DNA from: Bonia amplexicaulis
Lineage: Eukaryota; Streptophyta; Magnoliopsida; Poales; Poaceae
Assembly (NCBI GenBank): GCA_036346245.1
Contig: CM070745.1
Coordinates: forward strand, 13,951,511 to 14,015,510
DNA: 64,000 bases
Direction of reading: 5' to 3'
Part shown: positions 43,031-54,934 of the stretch, piece by piece
Numbering within the stretch: position 1 is the first letter of the stretch
Layout of the letters: each line of letters starts with the position of its first letter
The notes under the pieces: model-generated
What the model saw: only the letters and a program-made list of their open reading frames with translations
The model's database searches: none
What the model was told of the DNA's origin: nothing
Made by a program: the position numbers and the translations under genes

Positions 43031-45759
43031 TCAATACCTAAAATTTTTCTGTTTTTGGCTAGTCTCAAGAAATGTTAGTTATGTCCTTTGAAAACAAGCA
43101 AATACAGCAACACATTTCATTAGAATCCACCATTATATCATCACAAGATAACGAGCAGATTACCCATCTCACACAGGAAGAACATGGTAAGAACACATCT
43201 CCTAATCTTACGAACCCAACTCTTAGATATGACAAGAACACATCTCTTAATCCTATCAACCCATGACAAAAACATAGAAAAAAGAGAGATCTTAGCAGCG
43301 TGCGAGCAGGATGTCCTTGACGCCGACTTGACCGCTGTCTTGGTAGCCAACTGCTTCTGCGGTGTCTTGCAATGAAGGAAAGGGGCGGTAGCATCACCTT
43401 GTCAATATGTGAACTGTTGGCTAGTTTTCAATGAAGGAGACCGGCCAGATGCGGTGTTGTGCTTCTTTGCTATTTTGGGTTGTTACTTGGTTGTAGCCTG
43501 TAAAATATGATATTCTTAGCCATGTAGCTCTGAAGTAAAAGATTTTTTATAATTAAGAAAAAAGTAAAGAAAATATCGTTCACTCGCACATTTCGGCAGG
43601 CGAAGATTTAGGCCCTGATTGTTTGGACGCGTTCATTTTATACGCGAGCGATACCTGAGATAGGTACGCATATCGTGACTCGTAAGACAAGCCATACTAC
43701 AGGATAATGCATGGTTGCAGGCATGCTACAGTCACCGCACCGATGCCAGTAGCCATACATTGGTATCTCTGCTGCGGAGAGTCCGCTTTCTTGCGTACGA
43801 CGATATTACTACCAAAACTAACCGCACATTGTACCTAACAACAGACAAGTGATTAACTGGGTGTGTTTGCAGTAACCTTTCAGTTCGCAACGTCTCCCGT
43901 TGAGCCACAGTGGACCGAGACCAGAAAAAGAAGAGTTCGAATTTCAAATCACACTAAAATCCTGCGAAAACGCTGAGGAGATTACGCAGCAGGCAGAGCG
44001 AGACAAAATCGTTCGTGCAAGTAGCTCGCGTACGGCTCGGGGTCCATGCTCTCGACCTAGGCACAAGGGCAAAGGATTCGTGGGCCTTTCTTTCGCTGTT
44101 CCACATGCCACCACAGGCGAAAGGTCGCGCAGGCTCGCAGCGCAGCGCAGCGGCAGCAGCCGCCAAATTCGTTAGGAGCGCAGGGACAGCGATACTCCTC
44201 CAACTCGTCTCTCCCCTCCCAGATTCCCATGCCATTTACCATGACATGGACTCGTATGTGGAGTAGGACACGCACGACGGCATGAGGGGCTTCAATGGCA
44301 GGAGAAAGTATTAGATTTAACCACGTCGTATCTATAGATATTATAGTATTAGATTTAACCACATCATAAATATTACGAATAGCTCAGACATGGAATGGCA
44401 CATCATGAAGAGTTGGTCGCAGCGTGTATGTTGGATCAGTTTCTTATTTTTTCAGTATAAAATATCAACGAAGAAAACATCGCAAACTAATTTCGGGTAG
44501 CACAAAAACAATGTTGTCTCGTGAGTTCACTGTTCTCCAACGAGTCCAGCCATCCGCGAGTGTCGAGTCTTCGTGATCATCACTCGCTTCGAGTACATTC
44601 CTTCGTGGTCGTGGCTCACTTCAAGTATGTTCATTCGTGGTCACAACTCACTTCGAGTATGAGTTACTTCGTAGTCGTAAAGTCTTGTTCTCACGAGTCT
44701 TGTGCGAGCACCTTTGTTTTGCAAGCATCTTGTGTGAGTACTATTCTACAAATCTTATGTGATTATTATTCATCCAAGCAATTCTTTCATGTACTCACGG
44801 TCGAAGCTTCCGAGTATTCATGGTCGTGACGTTCACAAGTCTTCCGACTACGTTATGTGCTTCGACTTGCCGCAACAGGGAGAGGAAGGGTAGCAACAAG
44901 TATTTCTATATGGCGGCTTTAGACGATGTTTTTATTGGTATCGGCCGATAATTCTTAATTGTGTTTTTTTGTTTTTGACTAAAAATAAATAGTGGCTATT
45001 GAAAGAAGTGATTTTTAGATGAAGACAAGTGATACAAAACATGAAACAGAGATACATATATGGGATAAGAATAAGAGAAATATGACATATCTCCTACTTA
45101 TTTTTGAAGTGAGAAGAAAGTGAGAGAAGAAGAGAGGCTTGTTTTGAGAAACCAGCTATTTTCTAGTCAAAAGCAGGACCTACTACCTAGTACAAACGTG
45201 GCCGCATAGACATGAAAAGAAGTGAGCGTTTGCCTGCTATCCTCTCGATTCTCGATATGATGTGATGATGGGTACGTCGAGCGGTCGTACTCTGGCTGGA
45301 GAACAGCTGTGGAGAGCTGGGTACGTGCCATAGGCCGAGTCCCTGCCGGTGCCGTAGCCGCAAATGCAAAGCTGTGAAAACCTACCAAAGAGCATGCAAA
45401 TTGCTGAAGAACACAAAAGCCCCTCTTGCAGATTCTGGTCTGGGGCTCGGCTCGGATCATGTTTAACATCCCCTGATTCTGAAAGCTACCACGAGCAATT
45501 ATCCTAGGTTTTTGTATTGCGTATACGCTCGGTCTGGCTTGACGTTGAGCGGTCGCTGTCGTCCAGTGTGTACTGTTGGGTAGCTTCACGCCTCCTCTGC
45601 ATAAAAGATGGCCGCGAGCGCCACCAGCACATGCTGGTCGAACCTTATGGCTGTCGGGATGGTTTTGTTCTTAACATTAGGACCTGGAGATTTCCTGGTT
45701 CATCGTGCTGCTGCTCTAGGTATTGTTACGTCCTGAACAGCACGGACAGAAAGCTCCTG
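43031..45759. other. Intergenic with a GAGTCTTCG/GTGGTCGT-rich patch
   Basis: No gene supported. 44275-44370 has a small tandem duplication (TATTAGATTTAACCAC x2). 44515-44880 contains recurring ACTTCGAGTA, CGTGGTCGT, CACGAGTCTT and GAGTATTCATGGTCGT words, similar in style to the array at 14470-14935. 45165-45600 has short frames on both strands only. Confidence 0.4.
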
Positions 45760-45764
45760 CTCAT

Positions 45765-48700
45765 TGTCACACCCCCGTTGCCAGGGGTGATGTGAGGACA
45801 CGGCGTCCCGCAACTATTCACGCATGAACAGTTATGGAACGTCGCGCAAGAGTATACCATCGCAGATTACAGCAAAAGACCAACATATATTACAAGATAA
45901 GGTTTAACAACCCGGTTTCTGACGGCGGGCATGCAAGCCCGAAATATGTTACAATACAAAAGAACTACCAGGAACTCGAGCGTAATTGAGACCTAAAACC
46001 AAGGATCTTCATCGGGGATCAGCTCCTCAGGCGCTTCTTGACAGAGCAGCCCTCAAAGATCTTGATCATCGATGTGTTCAACAAGCCGTGAGCTAACCAT
46101 TTCGACAAGCCACAAAGGAACCCTAACTTAACTATTTGCACGGTTCAACAAAGGTTGGGGTATATTTGGTTTATTATTTATGTGGATGCAGTTTTATTTG
46201 ACAAAACTTTTGGAAGATCAAAACAAGACTACTTCTTAATTCACAGGGGTTTTCAAAGTTTGATTTACCAACTAAACAAGTTAAACATACTTGTGAAAAC
46301 TACTTAAGCTTTGCAGCTGGAAATCACCCATTTGACACAGCTCCATTAACCGGGAGCACGGCGTATTCGAATACCATTTAATTGACTCTGCAGAGTTGCT
46401 CAACTTTACCCACAAGCATTCTTAACCCTCATGGTGAGTTAAGAAACCGGTCTTTTCATTGCTCGGTTCTTCGCTTACACTCTACCCGATAGGTTCGAAT
46501 CCATATACCCTCGGTGTCAAGTAGGCCAAAACGAGACGCCAGGGCCGAGTTATAGGGACCCATCGTTGTGTGTATGGATCTACATACCACATACCAATTC
46601 TCATGTAGAGCTCCACTTGGATTTGAGCAGCTACTAAACCAGGGTTGACACGTCAACACCGATGGTTGAGCGATTACTATGTCATATGCTTAGCGCAAGG
46701 GGTTTAGTCCTTATATTTTCTCATGAGGTCCGCAACCTCCACCTCAGGGTAAACGGTGGGCGAAGACCGTCTCACGGTTTCCCACAACACTCTTACCCTA
46801 ACTTACTGCATACCAACACCTCCGACCTAGGGTACGATGTCCCATACCACCCTACCCTAGTTTCGGGTTTTTCAAATCTACTGGCCCACGGCCGCAACCT
46901 TAGCAGTGTAAAGATTTGCATGATGTAAAAAATAACCTACAATTATTAATTCAATAATTTAGATACTACTAGGGTTAACAATTGAATGGCTGCAAGTTTA
47001 ACATGGCATTTATCAGTGGTAGGTATTACCTATATCGCATGTCATTCTAAGCATTTTATTTTACACAAACTAGCATTTTACAACTAACAATAATGCAAAT
47101 AGTGTAAAGACATAATTTAAAGGACATGGGATTCAACATGATCAAGGGTTGCGACTTGCCGTGAAACTGAACGACTTCGGCGATCTCGTAGGCTGCAACT
47201 CCTGAATCCTGGTCTTGCACCGAACCTTCCGGTAGTTCCGTCACTAGCGCAAACACATAAAATAACATAAGTCCTGCTCAATTCTAATTAAGCAAGGCAA
47301 AAATAATCTATAAAAAGAAATAAAGAGGAAGTAAATTGCATAAAATATCAAATGAAAAGGGCTCTTTGAATTTTTAGATTTTGCTGGGGAATAATTTTGG
47401 AAATTGGAATTTACTGATGGGTTAAGAAAAGTGAAAGGAATATTGTGGTGAAATTTGGGAATTTTGGGATTTTACGTGACTTTCTAGGATTTATTTGGAT
47501 TTTTCTCGGATTTTGAAATTGAGAAAATCGGAAAATCCGATGAATAGTAACGGCCGGCCCAACCGCAACAAAGCTGACCCGAAGATCGTGCGGCTGCTGT
47601 GGCCGGCCGCCCACGCTGACCCACCTGCCAGCGGCCCGGCTCGGCGCGCTCCCCCGGTCGGATGGCTGACACGTGGCCCTGTGAGCGGCCGGGATGAGGT
47701 CGGAGCGGGCGGCCCAGATCTAATGGGTTAAGTGAGATCGAACGGCAGTGAGGAGAGGGCTCAGATCGGGCGGCTGTGGAGGTAGAACTTAAGTGAGATC
47801 GGACGGTCCTGAGGCCAGGCCATCCGACGACTATCTTTAAAAGAAAGCGATCGAGGAATGGCGAGGATGCGACCACGTCCCTTCGTCTACCTCTCGCCGA
47901 GTTCTCACGGAGAAGCAGGGGCGGCGGCAGCGGAAAGGAGCCACCGAGGGTTCTCCGGAAATGAGGTGGAGAAAGGTTCTTTGGGGTGTGGGAATCATTT
48001 ACGGGGTTTGGAGCAGACGTCGAGGCTCAACGGCGAAGAATGGCCGGAGAAGAGTCGGCGACGATTTTCTGGCATCAGAGACCATCAGTGGCGCTCTGAG
48101 CAAATTGGTAGCTCTTAGAGCTTCTCTGGGACATGGGGAACTTGATGGTGGCCAGGGCTCGAGCTGGGAAGCTCTCTGGTGAGCTGGCCACGGTGGCCCC
48201 TTTGCTGCCGACGGCGAGCTTCGTCGCCAGGGCAGGAGAAGCATGCACTCGGTCGGGGAAGTCCACCATTGCATTCAGGAAACAAAAGGGAGCAAGTCAG
48301 CAAGAGAAATCAGATTTTAATGAAGAAAAGAAGAAAAGAGGTTCAGATGATCACCGGAGACGAAGAAGTCGATTGCCGGCAATGTAGGTGATTAAACTCC
48401 AATCGGCTGCTCGGGGAGTATCTGGGGAGTGAGGGGAAACGTTTGGAGGGTTGCTTGAGCTCTGGAATGGCTCGAGGGAGGCTGGCGACGAGAGGGCCGA
48501 AAGAGGAAGCTTGGGGATGGCAATGGCGCGAGGTGGCGAGGTACGGGCGGGCTGCAGAGGGTAAATGAGTTCGTCTGCGCGACAGAGAAGTGACCGGGCA
48601 CAGAGGGGAGTAAATGCGGGGCAGAGAGAGTGAGAGAGCTGGGGCAGGTGAGCGGCACTGCGGCGGTGGCGCGTCCGCGCGGAGAGAGAGCAAGGGCAGC

Positions 48701-49127
48701 CTCTGGCAGGTGGGGTTCTGAGGTGACGGCGCTGCGGAGTCACCGGGCACGTGGCGCAAGAGTGAGCGGCTCCCAGCGACGGCGTGGCGCGAGGGCGAGC
48801 GCGGTGTCCGGGTGGGCCTTGCTGGAGGAGGCGAACGGGAGCCGACAAAGGGGACCTCGAGGAAGGCATCTGGCGACGCGTGGCTCGGGAGTGCCCGGTT
48901 TGGGACCCTTTGGCGGGCGGGCGAGAGAAAGCATGGTATGGTGTCCCGGTGCGGGCGCAGACGCGAGGGAAAGCGGAAAAGAGAAGGCGCCGGTGGCATG
49001 AGAAAGCGAAAGACGAGAAAGGAAAGCGGAAAGAGCGGAAATTTCCCAATTGGGAAAGTTTTCAAAATTCACTCAAAATTTAGGAAAATTCGGGAAAAAT
49101 TTTGGTTTGAAATTTTGAGTTCTTTCA
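45765..49127 (-). repeat. 3' LTR of the chromovirus (left copy)
   Basis: 3363 bp, TGTCACACCCC...TTCTTTCA. Pairs with 54935-58252. The right ~1.7 kb is GC-rich and gives long but meaningless frames. A ~385-bp block (about 48014-48399) is identical to the other LTR, while other parts differ by many small indels. Confidence 0.93.
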
Positions 49128-49142
49128 ACCTACCCCTTAAAG
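49128..49142 (-). other. Polypurine tract
   Basis: Immediately inside the 3' LTR, the minus strand reads TTTAAGGGGTAGGT up to the LTR end, a purine-rich plus-strand primer site in the expected position. Confidence 0.65.
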
Positions 49143-49164
49143 GAATCTCGACCAGAGATTCAAG

Positions 49165-50550
49165 CGGTCGAGGGAGTAAGTTAGGAAATCCATTGCAAGT
49201 CTGATTCTCTTTCCCAAGTAGACTCATCGGCCGTGTGATTCTTCCACTGTACTCTGTAGAATTTGACACTACATTTACGAGCTGCCTCTCGACATTTCCA
49301 GATGTCAATGTGTTCTTCCGGATAGGTCCAATCGTTCGTAGCTCAATGTCGACAACGGTACTTCATCTGTGGGTCGTCGTAGACATTTTCGAAGTTGAGA
49401 TACATGGAATACATTGTGTATCCTGGATAAGTTGGGTGGAAGCTGTACTCTATACGCTACTTCCCCAATTCTTTCAGTTATTTGGAATGGTCCCACATAT
49501 CTCGGAGCTAACTTCCCTTTGATTTGAAATCTCTTGACAACTTTGAATGGAGTGACTTTAATGTAGACAAAATCTCCAACTTCGAAGCTTAGATCTTTTC
49601 TGCGTTTGTCAGCGTAACTCTTCTGTCGGTCTTGTGCAATCTTTAGTCTGTCTCTAATGATCTTGACATGAGCTTCTGAGTCTTGAACAATTTGGGGACC
49701 CAGAAGTTGGCGTTCTCCGGTTTCTGACCAATTCAAAGGCGTTCTGCATTTTCTACCATATAATGCTTCAAATGGGGCCATTTTAATACTAGCTTGGTAA
49801 CTATTGTTGTATGAAAACTGAGCAAATGGTAGGCAGGCGTTCCATGCTGCTCCATACACAATAGTACAAGCTCTCAACATATCTTCTAGAATTTGGTTTG
49901 TTCTTTACGTACATCCATCTGCTTGTGGATGATATCTTTGTCTTGAAATTCGTGTCGATGCCCATGGCTTCATGTAACTTCTTCCAGAATTTGGATGTAA
50001 ATTGTGCTCCTCATGCGAGACAATTCTTTTAGGGATTCCATGGAGTGTCACAATCTTTGTCAGGTATAATTCGGCGAGTTTATCTTTCCCGTAAGTTTGC
50101 TTGATTGGAAGGAAATGAGCCACCTTGGTTAATCTGTCGACAATGACCCAAATGGCGTCAAAACCTTCACGAGTTTTGGGAGCCCGTGATAAAGTCCATG
50201 CCGATACTGTCCCATTTCCATTCAGGAATAGGTAAAGGTTGTAGTAATCCTGAGGGTTTCTGGTGGTCTATTTTGATTTGCTGACAGACATCACATTTTG
50301 CTACATATTCTGCCACTTCTTTCTTCATTGTCTTCCACCAATGTTTCTTTTTCAGGTCTTGATACATCTTGGTGCTTCCTGGATGAATCGAGAATTGAGA
50401 GGAGTGAGCCTCAGCTAGGATCAATTCTCTCAACTCCTTTTTGTTGGGGATGCAATAACGTCCACGGAAAATGAGAATCCCATGTTCGTCTATTGCATAA
50501 TCATCAACCCTTCGCTTGAATTTTCTTTTTAAGTTCTTGAATTTCTTCAT
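49165..50550 (-). pseudogene. Integrase and chromodomain of the chromovirus (broken)
   Basis: 50167-50550 holds the zinc-binding region (HSSQFSIHPGSTKMYQDLK, CDVCQQIK) and the start of the core. 49905-50123 is a damaged core: the expected IVSDRG-type catalytic Asp block reads IVSHEE, and YHPQADG follows. 49305-49880 continues with SYNNSYQASIKMAPFEALYG, GDFVYIKVTPFKVV and SRIHNVFHVSQLRKCL. A chromodomain remnant KFYRVQWKNHTADESTWE lies at about 49205-49260 in another frame. Several frameshifts separate these parts. Confidence 0.85.
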
Positions 50551-51293
50551 CTTTTTCTTCTTGTTGCCTTGATTTGATCTGTCAGTAGAGATTGAATTTC
50601 TAGTGCTGCTTCATCACCTTCTTCTGTTATAACTAAGTTCAGTCGTTGTATATCTTTTTGTAATTCCGAAGGATATTCGACTGTCTTAACTTTATTTTGT
50701 CGGGTCTTTCGGCTAAGGGCATCAGCAACCACATTTGCTTTGCCTGGGTGGTATTGTAGATCCACATCATAGTCCTTGATCAATTCCAACCATCTTCGCT
50801 GCCTCATGTTCAATTCTGGCTGAGTGAAAAGGTACTTCAAACTCTTATGATCAGAAAATATTTCGTAACGATTTCCTAGCAGATAGTGTCTCCAAATTTT
50901 GAGAGAATGTACTACAGCTGCTAGTTCCAAATCATGCGTTGGATAGTTCTCTTCATGCGGTTTCAACTGTCTGGATGCATAAGCAACAACCCTTCTATCT
51001 TGCATTAGCACACATCCCAAACCTTGTTTCGAAGCATCACAATAAATTTGGAATTCTTTTTCTGGGTTTGGTAGAATCAAAACTGGTGTTGTTGTTAACT
51101 TGGTCTTCAGTATTTGAAAGCTCTTCTCACAAGCATCTGTCCAAATGAATGGCTTGTCTTTCTTCAATAATTGAGTAAGTGGACGAGAGATTTTGAGAAT
51201 CCTTCTATGAATCGGCGATAATAGCCTCGCCAATCCAAGAAAACTTCTCACTTGATCCACATCTTGGGTTGGTTCCACTTCATAATGCGACAA
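50547..51293 (-). pseudogene. RNase H domain of the chromovirus pol
   Basis: Longest open pol segment (248 aa). Shows the RT connection (ISRPLTQLLKKDKPF) and the RNase H motifs YCDASKQGLGCVLMQ, LELAAVVHSLKIWRHYLLG, FSDHKSLKYLF and ADALSRK. The early SFLGLA... segment is frame-shifted for about ten residues and then recovers, indicating compensating indels. Confidence 0.88.
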
Positions 51294-51303
51294 TCTTCTC
51301 GGA

Positions 51304-51980
51304 TCAACTTTGACTCCTTCTTACGAAATAATGTGACCCAAGAAAGCTTCTTTTAACCAAAAGCGCATTTCTCAAACTTGGCATATAATTGATGTTCTCG
51401 AGTGCGGATAATGCCATATGCAAATGTTGTTGATGTTCTTCTTCGCTTTTGGAGTAAATCAAGATGTCATCTATAAAGACTATCACAAATCGGTCCAGTT
51501 GGTCCATATGCACCAAATTCATAAGATTCATGAAATATCTTTGGTGCATTGGTCGAGACAAATGGTACAACCGTGAATTCAAGCAGTCCATATCCGTTGT
51601 GAAAGTCGTCTTTTCCGATCTTGTTTTCGGATCTTGAGTTGGTGATAACACGAGCGTAGATCAATCTTGGAAAATACTTTAGCTCCTTTAAGTTGATCAA
51701 ACAAGTCATCAATTCTTGGTAATGGATATTTATTCTTAATTGTAACACATTCAATCCCGATAATCGACGCACATTCTCAATTCTCCACTCTTCTTCTTCA
51801 CAAATAAAGCGGGGTGACCAAGGTGAAATACTTGGTTGAATGAATTCTTTTCTTGTAATTCATCCGTTGTCTCTTGAGTTCTTTAATTAAACTTCGACAT
51901 TCTGCATCGATGTTTGGCGATCGGCTTAGTGCACGGAATCAATTCTATGGCAAGTTCTATTTGTCCGTCGGTGGTCTTCC
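51304..51980 (-). pseudogene. Reverse transcriptase of the chromovirus (broken)
   Basis: The catalytic box reads VIVFIDDILIYSKSEEEH (about 51440-51490), the FIDD variant of YVDD. Upstream pieces INIHYQELMTCLINLKELKYFPR and SENKIGKDDFHNGYG... TVVPFVSTNAPKIF are split by frameshifts. Confidence 0.85.
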
Positions 51981-51999
51981 GGCAATTCTTCCGAAACAC

Positions 52000-52420
52000 A
52001 TCGGGTACTCATGCACCACGGTACTTGATTAAATGTAACTGTCGATGCATTGAGTACATGCTTCTTGGTTTTCTTTACCAATTCTCGATCTGTTTTACCA
52101 CTCTTGTCGACCTTCGGGTGACTAATATAACTGCCTTGGATTCACAGTTTACACGGCCTTTATTTTTGGCTAGCCAATTCATACCGAATGGCATCTAGTC
52201 TGTCATGTCTAGTCTGCAGAAGTGCGCTTTAAAATCTACTCCTTGTATTTTTACTTGTAAGTCCACCACACCGATATGGGACTCCATTTTAATCCTGTGG
52301 GTTTGGACTACATAAGGTTTTGGCAAGGAAGCAGATGGCAACCGATTTCTTGAAGCAAAACTCTTTGAAATGAAAGAATGTGTTGCACAGGGATCAAATA
52401 AAACCGGTGCGGTATGGAAT
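52000..52420 (-). pseudogene. Aspartic protease domain of the chromovirus (degenerate)
   Basis: The minus strand near 52390-52420 reads APVLFDPCATHSFIS, where retroelement proteases normally have VLFDSGATHSFIS. The catalytic DSG is replaced by DPC. Downstream are KPYVVQTHRIKMESHIGVV and a stop before MPFGMNWL. Inactive. Confidence 0.75.
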
Positions 52421-52639
52421 TGATTGAAACATACCCAATGATGTCGCTGGCTCTCTGCGTCTTGACAGACACATGGTTGACTCGGCTAAGAAGGTAGGTG
52501 CGAGCGGCCTCTGCCTCTACTGCGCACTGTAGTTTGCTATCTTGGTGGTGGTGAGGTCTGTTGGCTTTATCTGTAAGAATCCTCCTCTTGCAGTGCCGGT
52601 GCCTGTCTGTGGTTTCATTTCCTGCTGCTGATTGAGAAC

Positions 52640-53730
52640 TTGTGTCTTAGCTACTTCTGACGGCAAATTTTTCTTGGGACATTGGTCTCTGAAATGACCA
52701 ATTTCTCCGCAATGGAAGCATGCATTTGTTCTTCACGGACAATTGCTAGCTAGGTGATTACCACCACATGTGAAGCACTTAATGGACGGTAGAGGAGCTT
52801 GATTTTCTTTGTGATTGATTTGATTGAGTTCTTGGAAGAATTACAAGTCGTCGTGACGACCGGGGTCGGTATGAGGATGACCCAGTTGTTCGTCCTCGTT
52901 GAGCACCATGTGAAAATGATTGTGGTTTATACATTGCTTTGTTTCTTAAAATCTTCTTTCTCATTTCGGCTTCTTGAGCGATAAGACTATCCACCATTTC
53001 AGATAGATCTTTGAATTTTATTGCAGAAATGTGGAATTTTAATGTCTTCTGCAACCCAGTTCGAAATTTTCCCATCTTCTTATCTTCATTGTCAACATCA
53101 CTTGGAGCAAATCTTGAAAGCTGATTAAACTGATGCAAATATTCCATTACTGTATTATTCCCTTGCTTAAGTGCTAGAAACTCTCGGCGTTTAGCTTCAA
53201 TGATTCCATCTGGGATATGGGCTTTACGGAAGGCTTTTGAGAATTCCTCCCAAGTGATTTCTTCATTTCTCTGTATACGCTGATAGTTAATCCACCATGT
53301 CGATGCAGGGCCTTGTAACTGATGTGAGGCATACAATACTTTTCTTTATCATCACCTTTGTCTTGTTTGTAGCTTCCTTTCTACATCCAACGACCAGGTC
53401 CTCTGCCGCTAGAGGATCGGTAGATGTAGAAAAGATTGGTGGACGGGTCTTTTGAAATCGACCCATCGAGAGGTGATTGGGGCACCTTCTCTATTAACAT
53501 TATTTCCACTTTGTTGACACAGGGATCGGGTTGCAATCGCTCAAGAAACACGGTATCTTTGTTCTAATATTCGCCATATTACATTCCGATCGATATCATT
53601 ACGCTCTATCATAGCTAACACACTTGCAATTGTAGTCGATCGGTGGCGGTGCACCACCTGCCGGATCCGCTTTCGATCTGCCGTGTTGGGTCCATTGTGA
53701 GAGTCTGCCAGTTGGAAACTTGAGATTAGC
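52640..53730 (-). pseudogene. Gag of the chromovirus, with two zinc knuckles
   Basis: Matrix/capsid-like region (PF03732) in 52779-53336: MYASHQLQGPASTWWINY, EEITWEEFSKAFRKAHIP, MEYLHQFNQLSRFAP and KDLSEMVDSLIAQEAEMR. An upstream fragment FQKTRPPIFSTSTDP lies near 53430. Downstream are two zinc knuckles at about 52770-52690: CFTCGGNHLASNC (CX2CX3HX4C) and CFHCGEIGHFRDQC (CX2CX4HX4C), with an in-frame TGA between them. Confidence 0.85.
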
Positions 53731-54009
53731 TTTGCGGTGCTTTGGTAAACAAGAATAGATAAGTAAGACTTGAATTTTTCAAGGCAAGTATAGGACGAAA
53801 AGGTAAGAATTAAGACGAACAAGACAGAAGAAAGCTTTGAATACATCGAGAATACTGATAATTAGATAAACAACATAAAAGATAGTTAACATAAGGATTA
53901 CAATAAACAAGTGGTATACACACACCACTTAGGGTTCATGATACAACTTGCATTACACTACCAAAAGTACCACTACTACACAGGGTCAGACTAAACTAAC
54001 AGATACTAA

Positions 54010-54705
54010 CTACTCCTCTCGGCATCCGGTGCGGCAAGGTGCGAGGAGTGCAGGACGGAACCACGCACGGTACTCCCGGCGGTCGGTCTGCGCCTCGGAG
54101 AGGCGCACAGCAGTCGCACGAGGAGGCAACGCTGGAGACTCTCCGCGATCGACATCTCGCCGCCTCGGCGCCTCATGGCGGACGAGGCGAGGCAGGCTGC
54201 TGCGCCTCTGGCGTGCCTCGCGCAATGCTTCTTGAAGGGACCGTGACTCCTTCACGGCCCGCTCGTACTGGAGCTCCTGCTGGGCCACGATGTTGGCGAC
54301 CCCCGGCAAACGGGGATCGTCTCCCTCGTGGAATTGGGGCACTAAGAAGGCCCTCCCGCCGTCCAACGACCGCGGAATCAGATCAAAAGGAGACTCGGCC
54401 AACTCCAGATCGTAGTAGTCACGCAGGTAGATTGCGGCCTTCCTGGCCACATCCTGCAAGGCATCCTCTGGGCGATGCGGCGAGCAACGAACCTCCGCTC
54501 CTGGTCTGGGCGGACAGGCAAGGGGATCAAGGTCACCCAAGCCTTCCACTCGTACCTCTCCTGGTCGTGGAAACGACCAGCGACATGAAACACGAGTGTG
54601 CCGGTGTCTGCTCCCAAGAACTGCATCTCTCCCAAAGCTTGGAAGGCCAACCCTCTATACGCTCAGGACGGGAGTGGATGAAGTGCACCATCTGCCGAAA
54701 CGAAA
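54010..54705 (-). pseudogene. Extra ORF upstream of gag (ORF0-like), disrupted
   Basis: Sense to the element and between the primer site and gag. Joined by eye over at least two frameshifts, it reads MVHFIHSRPERIEG, then ALGEMQFLGADTGTLVFHVA, RFHDQERYEWKAWVTLIPL, DVARKAAIYLRDYYDLELAE, PQFHEGDDPRLPGVANIVA and ELQYERAVKESRSLQEALRE. The last part looks like a short coiled coil. I recognise no domain. Extra ORFs in this position have been described in some large rice gypsy elements; equivalence is not shown here. Confidence 0.6.
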
Positions 54706-54909
54706 ATTTTGAAGTTAGACAAGTAAAGCAATAAACATTTTGCAAAAATAAAACTTAAGTCGAATCGCACTAAGACAGTAAGATAGCAACAAGAGAAAGC
54801 AAGACAATGATAATACTTATATTTTCATCAACTTCTTTTTTTTTGAATTTAAATTAGGTTTTGCGATGAAATCGCTTCCTAAATTTCCTTAGGTCTCAAC
54901 CTACGGTCA

Positions 54910-54934
54910 AGAAACCTGCTCTGATACCACTTCT
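54910..54934 (-). other. Primer binding site (initiator Met tRNA type)
   Basis: On the minus strand, 5 bases after the LTR end (TGACA), the sequence reads AGAAGTGGTATCAGAGCAGG. TGGTATCAGAGC is the classic complement to the 3' end of plant initiator tRNA-Met. Confidence 0.9.

Noticed and set aside
48343..49065. Minus-strand frame of 240 residues inside the left LTR, with a partner at 57506-58195
   Set aside because: Lies in GC-rich LTR DNA; the two LTR copies do not keep the same frame, so it is not a conserved protein.
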